The notes under the pieces: model-generated | Database searches by the model: none | The model's input: only the letters and a program-made list of their open reading frames with translations | Told to the model about the DNA's origin: nothing | NCBI GenBank assembly: GCA_030538705.1 | Contig: JAUNTL010000008.1 | Span: forward strand, 1 to 54,661 | Reading direction: 5' to 3' | Length of the DNA stretch: 54,661 nt | Source: Paracoccus sp. (in: a-proteobacteria) | GTDB lineage: Bacteria; Pseudomonadota; Alphaproteobacteria; Rhodobacterales; Rhodobacteraceae | Shown here: positions 51,933 through 54,661 of the stretch, piece by piece | Layout of the letters: each line of letters starts with the position of its first letter | Position numbering within the stretch: position 1 is the first letter of the stretch | Position numbers and translations under genes: made by a program

Positions 51933-54661
51933 TTACGCGCTCAGCACCGCATCACAGCGCGCACAGGTGCCGGGATGGCTATGCGTGCCGACATCGGGCA
52001 GGATCTTCCAGCAACGCTGACATTTCTCGCCCTCGGCCGTCTCAAAGACCACGCCAACGCCTTCGATATCGGGCATACGGAAGGCCTCGGGCGGGATCGG
52101 GTCATGGGTCAACACCAGATCCGATGTGATGCAGACATCGGCAAAATCAACCGTTTTCAATGCCTTGAGAATCTCGTCATTGCGGATATGCACGATGGGC
52201 GCGGCCTCCAGACTGGCACCGATGGTCTTGTCGGCACGCTTCACCTCCAGCGCCGCCGTCACCGCGCGACGCGCGCGGCGCACGCCCTCCCATTTCGCGG
52301 CCAAGGGTTCGTTCAGCCAATCCGCAGGCGTGACGGGGAAGTCATGCAGGTGGATGCTGTCGTCATCAGACGGGAAGCGCGAAAGCCACACATCTTCCAT
52401 CGTAAACGGCAGAATCGGGGCCAGCCACGCCACCAGCCGGTGGAACAGCAGGTCCAGAACCGTGCGCGCGGCCCGGCGGCGCAGGCTGTCCGGAGCATCG
52501 CAATAAAGCGCATCCTTGCGGATATCGAAGTAGAAGGACGACAGATCAACCGTCGCGAACTGGAACAGCGACTGGAAAACCCCTTGGAAATCATAGGCAT
52601 CATAGCCCATCCGCACCCGGTGATCCAGTTGCGCCAGACGGTGCAGCACCCACTGCTCCAACTCGGGCATATCCTCGGGGGCCACGCGCTCGGCCTCGGT
52701 GAAGCCGTCCAGGCTGCCCAACATGAAGCGCAGCGTATTGCGCAGGCGGCGATAGCTGTCGGCGGTGCCCTTCAGGATCTCAGGCCCGATGCGCTGATCG
52801 GCGGTGTAATCCACCTGCGCCACCCAAAGCCGCAGGATATCCGCGCCATATTGCTCGATCACCTCGGCGGGGACGATGGTATTGCCCAGAGATTTGGACA
52901 TTTTCATGCCCTTCTCATCCAGCGTGAACCCATGGGTCAGCACGCCGCGATAAGGCGCGCGCCCCTTGGTGGCGGATGCCTGCAACAGCGAGGAATGGAA
53001 CCAGCCGCGATGCTGATCGGTGCCTTCAAGGTAAAGATCGGCGATCCCGTCGGGCGCGCCATCGGCCCGGTCGCGGATCACGAAAGCATGGGTCGAGCCT
53101 GAATCGAACCACACATCCAGCACATCCATGACCTGATCGTAATCATCGGGGTTGACGATCCCGTCCAGCATTTGCGCCTTGAAGCCGTCACGATACCAGA
53201 TATCGGCGCCGTCGGCCTCGAACGCTGCGGTGATGCGCTTGTTGACGCGCGGATCACGCAGCAGGAAATCGCTGTCCGTGGGCTTTGCGCCCTTGCGCAC
53301 GAAAGCGGTCAGCGGCACACCCCAGGCGCGTTGCCGCGACAGCACCCAATCGGGGCGGTTCTCGACCATCGAATGGATCCGGTTGCGCCCTGACTGAGGC
53401 CACCATTTCACAAGCTGATCAATCGAGGTCAGCGCACGCGCCCGGATCGTCGCGCCATATTCGCCCATGCCATCATCAAGCTTATGGTCGATGGCGGCGA
53501 ACCATTGCGGCGTATTGCGATAGATCAAGGGCGCTTTTGATCGCCAGCTATGCGGATAGCTGTGCTTGATCTTGCCCTTGGCCAAAAGCTTCCCCGCCCA
53601 AGCCAATTGCTTGATCACGCTGACATTCGCCGGGCCATCCTTGCCATCGGGCTGAATGATCGCCTCGCCGCCGAAAAGCGGCAGATCCTTGCGATAGCTG
53701 CCGTCCGGCTCGACATTATAGGTCATCTTCAAGTCGGGATATTCAGGCCCCTGAAACTTGAGGAAAAGCTGATAGTCGTCATCGCCATGGCTCGGCGCGG
53801 TATGCACAAACCCCGTGCCCGCATCCTCGGTGACATGATCGCCGGGCAGCATGGGGACATCGTAATCCCACTCACCATTGCCGCCTTCGACCCCGCGCAG
53901 GGGGTGGGCCAGCATCAGCCCTTCCAGTTCCGAGGCAGGCACATCGCGCAACCGCTTGAAGCCGCTGACCTTGGCGGCCTGCAAGACACCCTCGGCCAAG
54001 GCATCGGCCAGCACCAGCTTCTCGCCAGCCTGCGCCTGCGCCCCCTCGGCCACCTCACCCACCTCATAAAGCCCGTAAGCGATATCAGGATGATAGGCCA
54101 CCGCCCGGTTCTGCGGGATCGTCCATGGCGTCGTGGTCCAGATCACGACCGCAGCCCCGTCCAGCGCCCCATCCACCGGCTTAAACCGCACCCAGATCGT
54201 ATGCGACGTATGATCGTGATACTCGACCTCCGCCTCCGCCAACGCAGTTTTCTCGACCGGAGACCACATCACCGGCTTCGACCCCTGATAAAGACTGCCG
54301 TTCATCAACAGCTTCATGAACTCCTCGGCGATCACCGCCTCGGCATGGTAATCCATGGTCAGATAGGGATCGTCCCATTTCCCGGTCACCCCGAGGCGCT
54401 TGAACTCGTCTCGCTGGATATTCACCCATTCATCGGCAAAGCGGCGGCATTCCTGGCGGAACTCGACCACATCAATGGCGTCCTTGTCCTGCCCCTTCTG
54501 GCGATACTGCTCCTCGATCTTCCACTCGATCGGCAAACCGTGGCAGTCCCAGCCCGGCACATAGCGCGCATCGCGCCCCATCATCTGCTGGCTGCGGGTG
54601 ATGAAATCCTTCAGCACCTTGTTCAGCGCATGCCCGATATGCAGATGCCCGTTCGCATAGG
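51933..54661 (-). CDS. ileS: Isoleucyl-tRNA synthetase (5' end outside window)
   Basis: At least 909 codons are visible; the gene runs off the right edge. Class Ia synthetase charging tRNA-Ile. Visible: HIGH motif in [16 protein letters not shown] at the very edge (about 54620-54661), [14 protein letters not shown], editing (CP1) domain with [20 protein letters not shown] and [22 protein letters not shown] in [17 protein letters not shown], and the C-terminal Zn ribbon [12 protein letters not shown]...[10 protein letters not shown]. No break in the frame. Confidence 0.97.
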   Translation of the reverse strand, partial: YANGHLHIGHALNKVLKDFITRSQQMMGRDARYVPGWDCHGLPIEWKIEEQYRQKGQDKDAIDVVEFRQECRRFADEWVNIQRDEFKRLGVTGKWDDPYLTMDYHAEAVIAEEFMKLLMNGSLYQGSKPVMWSPVEKTALAEAEVEYHDHTSHTIWVRFKPVDGALDGAAVVIWTTTPWTIPQNRAVAYHPDIAYGLYEVGEVAEGAQAQAGEKLVLADALAEGVLQAAKVSGFKRLRDVPASELEGLMLAHPLRGVEGGNGEWDYDVPMLPGDHVTEDAGTGFVHTAPSHGDDDYQLFLKFQGPEYPDLKMTYNVEPDGSYRKDLPLFGGEAIIQPDGKDGPANVSVIKQLAWAGKLLAKGKIKHSYPHSWRSKAPLIYRNTPQWFAAIDHKLDDGMGEYGATIRARALTSIDQLVKWWPQSGRNRIHSMVENRPDWVLSRQRAWGVPLTAFVRKGAKPTDSDFLLRDPRVNKRITAAFEADGADIWYRDGFKAQMLDGIVNPDDYDQVMDVLDVWFDSGSTHAFVIRDRADGAPDGIADLYLEGTDQHRGWFHSSLLQASATKGRAPYRGVLTHGFTLDEKGMKMSKSLGNTIVPAEVIEQYGADILRLWVAQVDYTADQRIGPEILKGTADSYRRLRNTLRFMLGSLDGFTEAERVAPEDMPELEQWVLHRLAQLDHRVRMGYDAYDFQGVFQSLFQFATVDLSSFYFDIRKDALYCDAPDSLRRRAARTVLDLLFHRLVAWLAPILPFTMEDVWLSRFPSDDDSIHLHDFPVTPADWLNEPLAAKWEGVRRARRAVTAALEVKRADKTIGASLEAAPIVHIRNDEILKALKTVDFADVCITSDLVLTHDPIPPEAFRMPDIEGVGVVFETAEGEKCQRCWKILPDVGTHSHPGTCARCDAVLSA

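Overview
The window looks like chromosomal DNA from a high-G+C alphaproteobacterium of the Rhodobacterales, most likely Paracoccus or a close relative. I infer this from gene content and order (ccmI-ruvX, uvrC beside a pteridine-reductase-type SDR, accA-secG-pyrG), the protein sequences, the strong GC-ending codon bias, and copies of an intergenic element (cctccggcggggatattt-like) that I remember as common in this order. No database search was possible, so the genus is an inference. The right end is cut inside ileS.

Layout. (1) 0-9.4 kb, mostly housekeeping: xdhC, the two subunits of a 3-oxoacid CoA-transferase, an acetyltransferase, 5-formyl-THF cyclo-ligase, Fe-type superoxide dismutase, a small membrane protein, ccmI-ruvX, then a 760-bp gene-free stretch holding a decayed array of ~27-bp repeats, then uvrC. 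(2) 9.4-19.9 kb: a translationally coupled chain on the minus strand (S49 protease, 38-aa membrane peptide, CaCA antiporter, pteridine-reductase-like SDR), then accA, secG, pyrG, a glycosyltransferase-like orphan, ppk2, a PhzF protein, a DUF1330 protein and a TerB protein. (3) 20-32.7 kb: an accessory catabolic island with a complete LivKHMGF-type ABC importer, an AroE-like dehydrogenase with an altered substrate motif, a TIM-barrel isomerase, a double NIPSNAP protein, two divergent fumarate-reductase-type flavoproteins, a Gfo/Idh/MocA dehydrogenase and an IclR regulator. (4) 33.2-36.5 kb: a compositionally distinct methyltransferase beside tRNA-Tyr, rlmB, a YHS protein, a structured leader or sRNA, and a CoA-binding protein. 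(5) 36.6-47.9 kb: a two-armed gamma-glutamyl polyamine/amine locus. The minus arm has a PuuD-like amidotransferase, a PaiB-like protein, a PuuA-like ligase, two unrecognised paralogous membrane-anchored proteins and a PuuB-like oxidase; the plus arm has a polar-amino-acid-type ABC importer and a second PuuA-like ligase. (6) 48.5-54.7 kb: a DyP peroxidase, a histone-like-tail/glycosyltransferase fusion, an IS481 remnant and ileS.

How parts work together. In the 20-32.7 kb island all the genes of one strand (flavoprotein 1 through LivF) could form one operon, with import feeding alcohol oxidation, ring desaturation and isomerisation or dehydration. An operator-like motif shared by its two control regions fits local IclR control. 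In the 36.6-47.9 kb locus, uptake, gamma-glutamylation, oxidation and gamma-glutamyl cleavage are all present but no aldehyde dehydrogenase is.

The most novel candidates are: (a) the pyrG leader, where the predicted transcript starts in a CCC tract that can pair with the ribosome-binding site, as in the E. coli pyrC/pyrD CTP-sensing switch; (b) the catabolic island and its operator; (c) the two paralogous anchored proteins of unknown family inside the polyamine locus; (d) the degenerate repeat array with two exact 61-bp offsets and unrelated spacers; and (e) the triple-hairpin leader ahead of the CoA-binding gene.
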